The translations under genes were made by a program, and so were the position numbers. From Streptomyces sp. CNQ085 (lineage in GTDB: Bacteria; Actinomycetota; Actinomycetes; Streptomycetales; Streptomycetaceae), in contig NZ_JAJFAU010000031.1 of the NCBI RefSeq assembly GCF_022614595.1, forward strand, positions 1 through 39,070: DNA of 39,070 nucleotides, read 5' to 3'. Below, piece by piece: positions 29,927-38,465 of this stretch (position 1 is its first letter; each line of letters opens with the position of its first letter). Under the pieces are notes generated by a model. The model was not told where the DNA came from. It made no database searches and saw only the letters and a list, made by a program, of their open reading frames with translations.

Positions 29927-29964
29927 CGGAACAATGCTCCGGAACAATACGGAACATTGTTCCG
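29927..29964. promoter_or_regulatory. paired TetR-type operators between the aldo/keto reductase and regulator genes
   Basis: CGGAACATTGTTCCG at 29950-29964 is a perfect 15-base palindrome. CGGAACAATGCTCCG at 29927-29941 is the same with one mismatched arm position, 23 bases away. A further GGAACAAT at 29941 pairs with ATTGTTCC at 29956. They lie 34 bases before the GTG of the TetR-type gene and 89 or more upstream of the reductase. Confidence 0.75.
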
Positions 29965-29997
29965 CTTTTGCAGGCGGTGAGTGGAGGGAGCGGCGCG

Positions 29998-30264
29998 GTG
30001 AACGACGGCGACGATGCCGCAGGGCAGGCGGCCCCGGCCAGGTTGAAGCACGTCCGGCGCAACCAGAAGGCCCTACTCGATGCGGCCGCCCCGGCCTTCG
30101 TCACGTCGGGCGTGGAAGCTCCGGTACGCGAGATCGCGGCCAGGACCGGCGTCGGGGCGGCACGATCTACCGCCACTTCCCGACGCGAGCGGACCTCGTC
30201 ATCGCCGTCTGCCGGCACCGGGTCGACGCCTGCGCCGAGGCTGGTCCGGCCCTGCCGGCGACTA
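29998..30264 (+). pseudogene. broken TetR family regulator
   Basis: GTG at 29998 (after GGAGGG) begins a normal TetR N-terminus: ARLKHVRRNQKALLDAAAPA, then GVEAPVREIAARTGVG. At about 30155 one base is missing and the recognition helix GTIYRHFPTRADLVIAVCRH continues in another frame. About 24 codons later an IS5-type remnant cuts the gene, so the entire ligand-binding domain is lost. It cannot make a working repressor. Confidence 0.85.
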
Positions 30265-30560
30265 GGTCCAGACCGTTTCCCTCAACTCCGTAACCAGGCG
30301 ATGACCGCCGCCAGCACGGCCGCAGAGCGGTAGACGATCGCGAGTTTGCCGTAACGGGTGGTCAGGCTCCGCCACCGCTTGAGCAGGCTGAACGATCGTT
30401 CCACGACGTTTCTGCGCTTGTAGGTCCCGGTGTCCGGAGTCCGGGGCCACCCACCGCTGCGGCCCCGGACTCTTGCGGTTGGCCTGCTGATCGGCACGCT
30501 CGGGAATCACCGTCCGGATCTCCCGGATCTTGAAGTCCAACGCGGCATCCCCTGAACTGG
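30265..30560 (-). mobile_element. fragment of an IS5-family insertion sequence (transposase C-terminus)
   Basis: The minus strand encodes REIRTVIPERADQQANRKS in one frame and, after a frameshift near 30450, TGTYKRRNVVERSFSLLKRW, RSLTTRYGKLAIVYRSAAVL and AAVIAWLRS with a stop at 30282. RRNVVERSF holds the final Glu of the DDE catalytic triad of IS5-type transposases. The N-terminal half with both Asp residues is missing. The left boundary abuts the broken TetR gene, whose loss it probably caused. Inactive. Confidence 0.8.
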
Positions 30561-30663
30561 GGTGTTGCAACGACCACTGGAACCGAAGCTGTGCGGACCG
30601 GGCCTTCGGCGTGTTGTGAGGACGGCGTCGCGCACCCGCGGACGGGACTTTCGCGACACACCC

Positions 30664-31818
30664 TCAAGGGCACAGGCGATCGGCCGCCAGCCGCTCGGCC
30701 ACCCGCTCCAGCAACGGTCCGGCCTGCGCCATGCAGACGGCCGGATCCGGTTCGAGGTCGGTCAGCGCGTACGCGGCCTCGATCCCGGCGGCCCGCAGCT
30801 CCTCCTCGCCGATGGCCAGGCGCCCGCACACCGCGACCACGGGCAGGCCCGCGGCGCGGGCGGCGGCGGCCACCCCGGCGGGGGCCTTGCCGCGCAGCGT
30901 CTGGGCGTCCAGCGAGCCCTCGCCGGTGATCACCAGATCGGCGCGCTCCAGGGCCTCGGCGAAACCCAGCACCTCCAGCAGCACCTCGACGCCGGGCCGG
31001 AAGGAGGCGTCGAGCGCGGCCAGGGCCGCGTAGCCGACACCGCCGGCAGCGCCCGCACCGGGCCGCTGGGCCAGGTGGGCGGCGCGCGGGCCGAGGACGG
31101 TCTCCAGCACACGGGCGTAGCGGGCGAGCGCGGTGTCCAGAAGCTCCACGTCCTCCCCCCGCGCCCCCTTCTGGGGACCGTAGACGACCGCGGCCCCGTG
31201 AGGCCCGGTGAGCGGGTTGTCCACGTCGCTCGCCAGGATGAGCTCGACGTCCTTCAGCCTCGGGTCCAGGCCCGACAGGTCGGCCGTGGCCAGATGGCGC
31301 AGCGGCCCGCCGCCGGGCTGGAGGGGGCTGCCGCCGGCGTCGAGGAGGCGGGCGCCGAGCGCGGTGAGCATGCCCGCGCCGCCGTCGGTGGTGGCCGAGC
31401 CACCCGCCCCGAGGACGATCGTGCGCGCCCCCGCCTCCAGCGCCGCGAGCAGCAGCTCGCCGGTGCCGTAGGTGGTGGCCGACAACGGGGCGAGGACACC
31501 CTCGGGCATCTTCTGGAGGCCGGAGGCCTGGGCCATCTCCACCACGGCGGTGTCGCCGCGCAGCGCGTAGGAGGCGGTGACCGCCTTGCCCAGCGGCCCG
31601 GTGACCGCCGCCTGGCGCAGGGCGAATCCGGCGGCGACCGCCGCGTCGACGGTGCCGTCCCCGCCGTCCGCGACGGGCAGCGCCTCGGCCTGGGTGCCGG
31701 GGCGGGCCCGGCGGATCCCGGCCGCGGTGTGCCCGGCCACCTGGGCGGCGGTGAGCGATCCCTTGAACTTGTCCGCGGCGATCAGCACGCGGCCTGTTTC
31801 GGGGTGTGTCGTTTCCAC
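30664..31818 (-). CDS. glycerate kinase
   Basis: A 384-residue glycerate kinase of the GarK/GlxK family, phosphorylating D-glycerate (2-phosphoglycerate in characterised bacterial members). Family marks are VLIADKFKGSLTAAQVA-type opening (here RVLIAADKFKGSLTAAQVAG), PVADGGDGTVDAAVAA, VLGAGGSATTDGGAGMLTAL and ITGEGSLDAQTLRGKAPAGV, all present. The start is GTG at 31818. It could dispose of glycerate from glyoxylate, which the neighbouring ethylmalonyl-CoA pathway produces through methylmalyl-CoA cleavage, but that link is an inference. A single-gene unit; the 150-base gap to the divergent BCCT gene must hold its promoter. Confidence 0.93.
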   Translation of the reverse strand: METTHPETGRVLIAADKFKGSLTAAQVAGHTAAGIRRARPGTQAEALPVADGGDGTVDAAVAAGFALRQAAVTGPLGKAVTASYALRGDTAVVEMAQASGLQKMPEGVLAPLSATTYGTGELLLAALEAGARTIVLGAGGSATTDGGAGMLTALGARLLDAGGSPLQPGGGPLRHLATADLSGLDPRLKDVELILASDVDNPLTGPHGAAVVYGPQKGARGEDVELLDTALARYARVLETVLGPRAAHLAQRPGAGAAGGVGYAALAALDASFRPGVEVLLEVLGFAEALERADLVITGEGSLDAQTLRGKAPAGVAAAARAAGLPVVAVCGRLAIGEEELRAAGIEAAYALTDLEPDPAVCMAQAGPLLERVAERLAADRLCP

Positions 31819-31968
31819 GCGGTCTCTCTTGTGTCTCGAACAGGCTGTCGCGCCGTCTGGACCCTACCGGCGGCGGGCAAGTGGGACCACGATGCGCCAT
31901 CGGACGGCCCGTGACCGCTCGGCGCGCCCGTCCGGCAAACCGAAAGAACCATTTCATAGTTGGGTGAT

Positions 31969-33684
31969 ATGAGCACCGATGTGAGCAATCCGCCCCGAGA
32001 ACCCGCCCCGGAGACGGCCCGGAAGGAACCACCCCCGGACACCAAGGTGATCGCCATCGGGGTGGTGGCCGTGCTGGCCGTGGTGGCCTGGGCGGCCATC
32101 GGCACGGACGGTTTCTCCTCCGTCTCCACCACCGCGCTGAACTGGGTACTGGGAAACTTCGGCTGGCTGTTCACCCTCGCCGCCGATCTCTTCCTGGTGC
32201 TGTGCGCGGTGATCGCGGTCAGCCGCTTCGGCCGGATCAGGCTCGGCAGGGACTCCGACGAGCCGGAGTTCTCCAACCTGGCGTGGATCGCGATGATGTT
32301 CAGCGCCGGCATGGGCATCGGCCTGATGTTCTACGGCGTGGGAGAGCCGCTGACGTACTACGTCGACCCGCCGCCCTTCGGCGACGTCCAGAGCGGCAGT
32401 GGCGCCGCCGAGCGTGTGGCGCTGGAGTACTCCTTCTTCCACTGGACGCTGCACCCCTGGGCGATCTACGGCGTGGCCGGCCTCGCACTGGCCTACGTCA
32501 CTTTCCGCAAGGGCCGCGGCAACCGCATCAGTTCGGTCTTCGTCCCGCTGCTGGGCGAGCGCCGCGCGAACGGCTGGCCCGGACGGATCATCGACCTGCT
32601 GGCCGTCTTCGCCACGGTCTTCGGCACCGCCACCAGCCTGGGTCTGGGCGCCCTGCAGGTGGCCAAGGGCCTGAACCTGACGGTCGGCTGGGACGACGGC
32701 AGGGAACTCCAACTGCTCGTCATCCTGGTGCTGTCGGCCGCGTTCGTCGTCTCGGCGTTCTCCGGACTGCACCGGGGCATCAAGTGGCTCAGCAGCATGA
32801 ACGTGGTACTCGCGGCCCTGCTGATGCTCTTCGTCTTCCTGCTGGGCCCGACCGTGTTCATCCTCGACGCGATCCCGGCGGGGGTCGGCGCCTACCTCCA
32901 GGACCTCGTGGTGCTCTCCTCCCGGACCGGCGCGTTCGGCAGCAAGGAGTGGCTGGGCGCCTGGACGATCTTCTACTGGGCCTGGTGGCTGTCGTGGGCG
33001 CCGTTCGTGGGCACCTTCATCGCCCGCATCTCCCGCGGCCGCACCATCCGTGAGTTCCTGACCGGCGTCCTGCTGGTGCCCAGCGGCGCCACGGTCGTCT
33101 GGTTCTGCGTGATGGGCGGCAGCGCCATGCGGCTGGACGCCACCGGCGAGGCGGACATGGCCGGACGGCTGGAGGACGGCGTGGAGGCCTCGCTGTTCGG
33201 CCTGCTGGAGGCCCTGCCGCTGGGCACGGTCACCTCGGTGATCGCGATGATCCTGGTGATGACCTACTTCGTCACCAGCGCCGACTCCGCCTCCCTGGTG
33301 ATGGGTTCGCTGACCTCCGGCGGCGCGCTGCACCCGCGCGAGTGGCTGGTCGTCGTCTGGGGTGTGCTGATGGCGGCGGTGGCCGCCGTCCTGCTGCTCG
33401 CGGGCGGTCTGGAGGGGCTGAAGACGGGGACGATCCTGGTGGCGCTGCCCTTCGTCGTGGTGATGCTGGCGCTGTGCTGGTCGCTGGTGAAGGAGCTGCG
33501 CGAGGACCCGGGCGCCGGGCCGCCCCGCCACCATCCGCTGCACGGGGCGCGCGAGGCCATCCGGGCGATGGTCGGCGAGGCCGTCAGCGAGGAGCAGAGC
33601 GCCCGTCGCCATCCGCGGCTGCGGCGGGCGGCGGGGGGCGGCAAGGCCTCCGCACGGGACGGGGAGGACTCGCAGGAATCCTGA
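31969..33684 (+). CDS. BCCT family transporter (betaine/choline/carnitine type)
   Basis: A 571-residue membrane carrier predicted to have 12 helices. The substrate and sodium region MMFSAGMGIGLMFYGVGEPL (helix 3) contains the family's GMGIGLMFYGVGEP signature, and helix 8 has TIFYWAWWLSWAPFVGTFIA followed by RISRGRTIREF. These aromatic residues form the trimethylammonium box in BetP and CaiT. The GxGxG of helix 3 here has Met-Gly-Ile-Gly, as in sodium-coupled betaine carriers. The C-terminal tail, about 60 residues, is charged (basic then acidic), fitting osmosensing BetP-type tails. Likely uptake of glycine betaine or choline as osmoprotectant. It is followed by two strong terminators. Confidence 0.93.
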   Translation: MSTDVSNPPREPAPETARKEPPPDTKVIAIGVVAVLAVVAWAAIGTDGFSSVSTTALNWVLGNFGWLFTLAADLFLVLCAVIAVSRFGRIRLGRDSDEPEFSNLAWIAMMFSAGMGIGLMFYGVGEPLTYYVDPPPFGDVQSGSGAAERVALEYSFFHWTLHPWAIYGVAGLALAYVTFRKGRGNRISSVFVPLLGERRANGWPGRIIDLLAVFATVFGTATSLGLGALQVAKGLNLTVGWDDGRELQLLVILVLSAAFVVSAFSGLHRGIKWLSSMNVVLAALLMLFVFLLGPTVFILDAIPAGVGAYLQDLVVLSSRTGAFGSKEWLGAWTIFYWAWWLSWAPFVGTFIARISRGRTIREFLTGVLLVPSGATVVWFCVMGGSAMRLDATGEADMAGRLEDGVEASLFGLLEALPLGTVTSVIAMILVMTYFVTSADSASLVMGSLTSGGALHPREWLVVVWGVLMAAVAAVLLLAGGLEGLKTGTILVALPFVVVMLALCWSLVKELREDPGAGPPRHHPLHGAREAIRAMVGEAVSEEQSARRHPRLRRAAGGGKASARDGEDSQES

Positions 33685-33696
33685 CGCCTCCGTGTG

Positions 33697-33731
33697 CCTC
33701 TTCCGGCGGGGTCCCGCCCCGCCGGAAGAGG
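33697..33731 (+). terminator. terminator after the BCCT gene (first of two)
   Basis: A perfect 15-bp stem, CCTCTTCCGGCGGGG with CCCCGCCGGAAGAGG, and a 5-base loop, 12 bases after the stop codon. Confidence 0.85.
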
Positions 33732-33741
33732 CCTGGCGTAC

Positions 33742-33770
33742 GCGCCCCCGGCCGGTACGGCCGGGGGCGC
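33742..33770. terminator. second terminator, between BCCT gene and VapB remnant
   Basis: GCGCCCCCGGCC and GGCCGGGGGCGC form a perfect 12-bp stem around GGTAC, followed by GGCTTCTTC. It lies between converging genes, so it probably acts in both directions. Confidence 0.8.
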
Positions 33771-33812
33771 GGCTTCTTCACGGGCGTGACCTGGCCGGTC
33801 ACGGCACCGGGC

Positions 33813-34032
33813 TCAGTCCTCCTGGGTCCTGGGCGTCGTGTCGATCTCCCGCAGCCGGGCCTCCGCCTCCTCGCCCGTGCGCGTCTCCGTGCCGTGGCCG
33901 CGTGCGACGTAGTCGCGCACGACCGTATCGATCGCGTCGCGGGGGTTGCCGATCCCGCTCAGCACCGTGAACTCGACGACCAGTTCGGTGCCGAGCCAGT
34001 TCGGCGTCGAGCGAGATCTCCGTCCTCGCCAT
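33813..34032 (-). pseudogene. frameshifted VapB-type antitoxin (DUF2191)
   Basis: The minus strand begins MARTEISLDAEL at 34032 and continues in another frame as ELVVEFTVLSGIGNPRDAID, TVVRDYVARGHG and EARLREIDTTPRTQED. This is the short ribbon-helix-helix antitoxin pattern of VapB/DUF2191. A 16-base insertion between two copies of CCAGTTCGG (33980 and 33996, plus strand) causes the shift; removing 16 bases restores DAELVVEFTVLSG. The product would be about 68 residues. No VapC PIN-domain toxin is adjacent, so this is a decayed orphan antitoxin. Confidence 0.75.
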
Positions 34033-34140
34033 GGCGGCACTCTGGTGCCGCGTCCGGCCGGGCGGGGAGTCCATCGCGGGAACCCGCCGGAGCCGGGAGC
34101 CCGGGAGCGCCTTGCGTGGTTCGAGCCTCCGGGACGCGCC

Positions 34141-35565
34141 CTAGGCGCGCGACCGCAGGCGGCGCCAGACCGCCTTGGCCGCGTTGTGGCCGGACATGCC
34201 GTGGACGCCCGGGCCCGGCCAGGTGGCCGAGGAGCACAGGTAGACGGCCGGATGGGCGGTGGCGTACGGGACACGGGCGAGCCCGGGCCTCAGCAGCGTC
34301 TGGAGTCCGGTGAAGGCGCCGCAGGCGATGTCGCCGCCGACGTAGTTGGCGTTGCGGGTCGCCAGCTCCGGCGGGCCCGCGGTGGCGCGGGCCAGCACCC
34401 GGTCGCGGAAGCCGGGCGCGAAGCGCTCGATCTGCCGCTCGATCGCCTCGGTGGCGTCCCCGCTCCAGCCGCTCGGCACATGGCCGTACGCCCAGAAGAC
34501 GTGCTTGCCCTCCGGTGCCCGGCCCGGGTCGACCACGGTGGGCTGGGCCGTGATCAGGAACGGCGGGTCGGGCTGGACGCCCTCGGTGGAGGCGGCGCGC
34601 AGCGCGGCGGCGATCTCGCCGCCGGAGGAGCCGATGTGGACGGTCCCGGCGCGGCGGGCGGCCTCGGAGGTCCACGGGACCGGGCCGTCCAGGGCATAGT
34701 CGATCTTGAAGACTCCGGCGCCGTAGCGGAAGTGCCGGTAGGCGTCGCCCAGCCCGGCGATCCGGGCCAGCGCGGTGGGCGAGGTGTCGAAGACGTAGGC
34801 GCGGGCGGGCGGCAGCTCGTCCAGCCGCCGCACCTCGAACCCGGTGTGGATCTGCCCGCCCAGATCGCGCAGGTAGGCGGCGAGCGCGTCGGACAGGAAC
34901 TGAGAGCCTCCGCGCGGCATCGGCCAGCCGACCTCGTGCGCGGCCAGCGCGAAGACCAGGGCGATGCCGCCGGTGGCGGGCGAGGTGGTCGGGCCGATGG
35001 CGTGGGCGGCCAGCCCGAACATCAGTGCGTGGGCCCTGTCGTCGCGGAAGCGGCGCACCAGCCAGTCCACCGGCTGCAGGCCCAGCAGTCCGAAGCGGGC
35101 CAGGGTCACCGGGTCGCGGGGCAGCCCGTCCCACGGCACCTTGAGGAAGTCCCCGGCCAGGGTCGCCCAGCGGCCCAGGAACGGCGCCACCAGCCGGCGG
35201 TACGTCCCCGCGTCGCGCGGCCCGAGGGAGGCGGCCGTCTCGGCCGGCGAGCGTGCCAGCACCCCGGCCGTGCCGTCGGGGAGGGGGTGCGCCAGGGGCA
35301 GTTCGGGGTGGAGCCATTCGAGTCCGTACCGCTCGGTGAGCGGCATCGCGGAGAAGGCGGGCGAGCCGACCGCCAGCGGGTGCACGGCCGAGCAGGGATC
35401 GTGCCGGAAACCGGGCAGCGTCAGCTCCTCGGTGCGCGCCCCTCCCCCGACCGACTCCATCGTCTCGAACAGTTCGACGGAGAAGCCACGCCGGGCCAGC
35501 TCCACCGCGGCGGTGAGCCCGTTCGGACCGGCTCCCACCACGACCACGTCCCGCATCGACGCCAT
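34141..35565 (-). CDS. FAD-dependent oxidoreductase, phytoene dehydrogenase/PYROXD2-like
   Basis: A 474-residue flavoprotein with an N-terminal dinucleotide-binding fold, [20 protein letters not shown] (GxGxxG near residues 10-15), then [20 protein letters not shown], and the C-terminal FAD segment [16 protein letters not shown]. The middle has [20 protein letters not shown] and [20 protein letters not shown], typical of CrtI-related proteins of the PYROXD2 type. The substrate is unknown; no carotenoid genes are nearby, so desaturation of phytoene is unlikely. Start at ATG 35565 follows GGGGAGA at suitable spacing. It is 36 bases downstream of the phosphatase-like gene on the same strand, so they may be cotranscribed. 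Confidence 0.88.
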   Translation of the reverse strand: MASMRDVVVVGAGPNGLTAAVELARRGFSVELFETMESVGGGARTEELTLPGFRHDPCSAVHPLAVGSPAFSAMPLTERYGLEWLHPELPLAHPLPDGTAGVLARSPAETAASLGPRDAGTYRRLVAPFLGRWATLAGDFLKVPWDGLPRDPVTLARFGLLGLQPVDWLVRRFRDDRAHALMFGLAAHAIGPTTSPATGGIALVFALAAHEVGWPMPRGGSQFLSDALAAYLRDLGGQIHTGFEVRRLDELPPARAYVFDTSPTALARIAGLGDAYRHFRYGAGVFKIDYALDGPVPWTSEAARRAGTVHIGSSGGEIAAALRAASTEGVQPDPPFLITAQPTVVDPGRAPEGKHVFWAYGHVPSGWSGDATEAIERQIERFAPGFRDRVLARATAGPPELATRNANYVGGDIACGAFTGLQTLLRPGLARVPYATAHPAVYLCSSATWPGPGVHGMSGHNAAKAVWRRLRSRA

Positions 35566-35601
35566 GTCGGATTCTCCCCTCGGCACTGAGGTCTGACCGG
35601 C

Positions 35602-36411
35602 TCAGGCCAGCAGGGAGAGGATACGACGCACCGTCATGGCGTCCCGGGCGGCGGTGAAGGGCAGCGCGTTGCCGCCCGCCAGGCGGAACGGTTCCCCGCT
35701 GAGCGTGGCGTGACCGCCGCCCGCCTCGGCCACCAGCAGCAGCCCGGCGGCGTGGTCCCAGGCGTTCTCCCAGGTGAAGGCCACCGCGTCGAGCGCGCCG
35801 CGTGCCACGTTCAGGTACTCAAGACCCGCCGAGCCGCACGGCCGGGGCCCGACCCCGTCGGTGTACAGGCCCTCCAGGGAGCGCTTCTGCGCGTCGGTGG
35901 TGAAGTCCGGATGCGAGTGGGCGACCTCCAAAGACCCGCCCGGCGCGGGGCTGCCGGAGCGGATCTCCTCGCCGGCAAGGCGTGCGCCCTCGCCGCGCAC
36001 GGCGACGGCCAGCTCCTCGAGGGCGGGCGCGTACGTCCAGGAGGCCAGCAGCGTATCGCCGTGGGCGAGGGCCACCAGAGTGCAGAAGCCGGGATCGCCG
36101 TGGACGAACTGGCGTGTACCGTCCACCGGGTCCACGATCCACACCGGCGCCTCGCCGCCCAGCGCCCCGTAGACCGCCGGGTTGTCGTGCACCGCCTCCT
36201 CTCCGACGACCACCGAGCCGGGCAGCAGTGCGGTCAGGGCCCCGGTCAGGTGCTCCTCGGCACGCCGGTCGGCGATGGTCACCAGGTCGTGCGGGCCGCT
36301 CTTCTCGGCCACCTCGTGCTCGGCAAGCTGCCGCCAGCGCGGCATGATCTCGGCCGCGGCGGCCTTGCGCACGGCCTCCTCGACACCCGTCAGCAGTTCG
36401 TCGTCGATCAT
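35602..36411 (-). CDS. inositol monophosphatase family protein
   Basis: A 269-residue metal-dependent phosphatase. The magnesium-site motifs are visible: VVVGEEAVHDN (Glu after strand), WIVDPVDGTRQFVHGDPGF (DPVDGT core) and ENAWDHAAGLLLVAEAGG (WDxxAG). KSGPHDLVTIADRRAEEHLT, near residue 38-57, carries the first conserved Asp. Candidate substrates in the family are myo-inositol-1-phosphate, histidinol phosphate, 3'-phosphoadenosine phosphates and fructose bisphosphate; the sequence alone does not decide. Start ATG at 36411 is preceded by a weak GGACGG. It sits in a minus-strand run with the gamma-glutamyltransferase gene upstream and the oxidoreductase downstream. Confidence 0.9.
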   Translation of the reverse strand: MIDDELLTGVEEAVRKAAAAEIMPRWRQLAEHEVAEKSGPHDLVTIADRRAEEHLTGALTALLPGSVVVGEEAVHDNPAVYGALGGEAPVWIVDPVDGTRQFVHGDPGFCTLVALAHGDTLLASWTYAPALEELAVAVRGEGARLAGEEIRSGSPAPGGSLEVAHSHPDFTTDAQKRSLEGLYTDGVGPRPCGSAGLEYLNVARGALDAVAFTWENAWDHAAGLLLVAEAGGGHATLSGEPFRLAGGNALPFTAARDAMTVRRILSLLA

Positions 36412-36526
36412 CCGTCCATGGAAGCACGCCGCCGGGGGTTCCAGCCGGACGGCGGGTGGCCGCGGGGTGAACGGACGGCTCCCCCCCCCACAGCCACAGC
36501 CTGCCCCGCCCGTCCGGTCCGCGGTG

Positions 36527-38332
36527 TCAGCGGCCCACCGCGTAGCCCTGCATGCCGCGCGGGTTGGCCGCCGCCGACAGAACACCCGTCTCCGGGTCGC
36601 GGGCGACCGCACACAGCCGCCCCTCCGTCCAGGGGCCGCCGACGGTCACCAGATGCCCGCGCCGCCGCAGCTCGCGTACGGCCGCCTCCCCGGCGCGGGA
36701 CTCGACCGTGACGGCGCCCGGGCGCATGGCGCGGGGCCAGAACGAGCCGGGGAAGCCCTCGTGGTGCCAGTTCGGGGCGTCGATGGCGCCCTGGAGGTCG
36801 TATCCGCCGCGCACCGGCTCGCGCAGGGCGACGGCCAGCAGGAAGTGGGTCTGCCACTGGTCCTGCTGATCCCCGCCGGGTGTGCCGAAGGCCAGGACCG
36901 GTTCCCCGTCGCGCAGTGCGAGCGAGGGGGTGAGGGTGGTACGCGGACGGCGGCCGGGGGTGAGGGTGTTCGGCAGTCCGGGCTCCAGCCAGGCCATCTG
37001 GAGCCGGGTGCCGAGAGGGAAGCCGAGAGCGGGGACGGTGGGGTTGGACTGGAGCCAGCCGCCGCTGGGCGTGGCGCTGACCATGTTGCCCCAGCGGTCC
37101 ACGACGTCCAGATGGCAGGTGTCGCCGGGGGTCGCGCCGTCGCGGGCCACGGTGGGCTCGCCGGCGCCGACCGCGCCGCCCTCCGCCCGTGCGGCGGTCA
37201 CGGCCGCGTGTGTGCCGAGCCGGGGTGCGCGTCCGCCGGGGCTTCCGGGGCGCAGCTCGTGGGAGGCGCTCTCGCCGATGAGAGCACGGCGCCGGGCGGT
37301 GTAGGCGCCCGAGAGCAGATCCTCCAGCGGTACGGTGCCGGGCCCCCGCGCGTCGCCGTACCAGGCCTCGCGGTCGGCGAAGGCCAGCTTGCTCGCCTCG
37401 ATCACGGTGTGGAGGTACTCCCCCGTGCCGTACTCCGGTCCGTTTCCGGGCAGGTCCGCCAGGAGGGCGAGCTGCTGGAGCATCACCGGGCCCTGCGACC
37501 AGGGCCCGGCCTTGCAGACCGTCCAGCCGTTCCAGTCGTGGGTGACGGGCTCCTCGTAGGCGGCTGACCAGGAGGCCATGTCGTCGCCGGTGAGGGTGCC
37601 CGCGTGGCGCTCGCCGGAGGTGTCCATGGCGGGACGGGCGGCGAAGTCGGCGAGCGCCTCGGCCACGAAACCCTCGCGCCACACCCGCCGGGCGGCCTCG
37701 ATGCGCCTCTCGCGCCCCCTCCCGGCCGTCTGCGCCTCGGCCAGCAGCCGCCGCCAGGTGGCGGCGAGGGCGGGGTTGCGCAGCAGGGCGCCGGGCGCCG
37801 GGGAGCGTCCGCCGGGCAGATACAGCTCGGCGGAGGTCGTCCACTCCGTCTCGAACAGCTCGCGCACCCGCTCCACCGTCGCGCCGACCCCCGGTACGGC
37901 CGGGTGGCCGTGCTCGGCGTAGCCGACGGCGTACTTCAGCACGTCGGCGAGATCGCGGGTGCCGTGGTCGCGCAGCAGCGTCATCCAGGCGTCGAACGCG
38001 CCGGGGACGGCGGCGGCCAGCGGGCCGGTGCCGGGCACCAGCTCCAGGCCGAGCGAGGTGTAGTGCTCCACCGTCGCGCCGCGCGGCGCGGGCCCCTGCC
38101 CGCACAGCACCCGCACCGGGCGGCCGGCGGGCGCCAGAATGATCGGCACCTCCCCGGCGGGGCCGTTGAGGTGCGGCTCGACGACCTGAAGGACGAAGCC
38201 CGCCGCGACGGCCGCGTCGAAGGCGTTGCCGCCGTCCTCCAGGACGGCCATGGCGGAGGCGGAGGCCAGCCAGTGGGTGCTGGAGACCATCCCGAAGGTG
38301 CCCCGCAGGGTCGGGCGGGTGGTGAAGGTCAT
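36527..38332 (-). CDS. gamma-glutamyltransferase family protein
   Basis: A 601-residue Ntn-hydrolase of the gamma-glutamyltranspeptidase family, which cuts itself into two subunits and transfers or hydrolyses gamma-glutamyl (or related acyl) groups. The large-subunit signature GMVSSTHWLASASAMAVLED and the segment GGNAFDAAVAAGFVLQVVEP are present. The expected nucleophile is Thr405 in GDTCHLDVVDRWGNMVSATP, which would be the N-terminus of the small subunit. LTPSLALRDGEPVLAFGTPG and NWHHEGFPGSFWPRA follow. No signal peptide is seen, whereas classical GGT is secreted, so this may be a cytoplasmic YwrD-like enzyme or use another start; substrate uncertain. Confidence 0.9.
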   Translation of the reverse strand: MTFTTRPTLRGTFGMVSSTHWLASASAMAVLEDGGNAFDAAVAAGFVLQVVEPHLNGPAGEVPIILAPAGRPVRVLCGQGPAPRGATVEHYTSLGLELVPGTGPLAAAVPGAFDAWMTLLRDHGTRDLADVLKYAVGYAEHGHPAVPGVGATVERVRELFETEWTTSAELYLPGGRSPAPGALLRNPALAATWRRLLAEAQTAGRGRERRIEAARRVWREGFVAEALADFAARPAMDTSGERHAGTLTGDDMASWSAAYEEPVTHDWNGWTVCKAGPWSQGPVMLQQLALLADLPGNGPEYGTGEYLHTVIEASKLAFADREAWYGDARGPGTVPLEDLLSGAYTARRRALIGESASHELRPGSPGGRAPRLGTHAAVTAARAEGGAVGAGEPTVARDGATPGDTCHLDVVDRWGNMVSATPSGGWLQSNPTVPALGFPLGTRLQMAWLEPGLPNTLTPGRRPRTTLTPSLALRDGEPVLAFGTPGGDQQDQWQTHFLLAVALREPVRGGYDLQGAIDAPNWHHEGFPGSFWPRAMRPGAVTVESRAGEAAVRELRRRGHLVTVGGPWTEGRLCAVARDPETGVLSAAANPRGMQGYAVGR

Positions 38333-38465
38333 CGGCTCGGCTCCCGGGACGGTCGGCAAGGGGCGGCACGGCCGGCGGGTACGGCGTGTCCTGGCGCAGT
38401 GTGTCACCGCGGCCCGGCGGAAACACGGTCGAGGTCCGGGCATCCGGCCGCGTAGGCTCGGACCC

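Noticed and set aside
36481..36489. Run of nine C bases between the phosphatase and gamma-glutamyltransferase genes
   Set aside because: It could be a slippery site, but it lies outside both coding regions and has no evident role.
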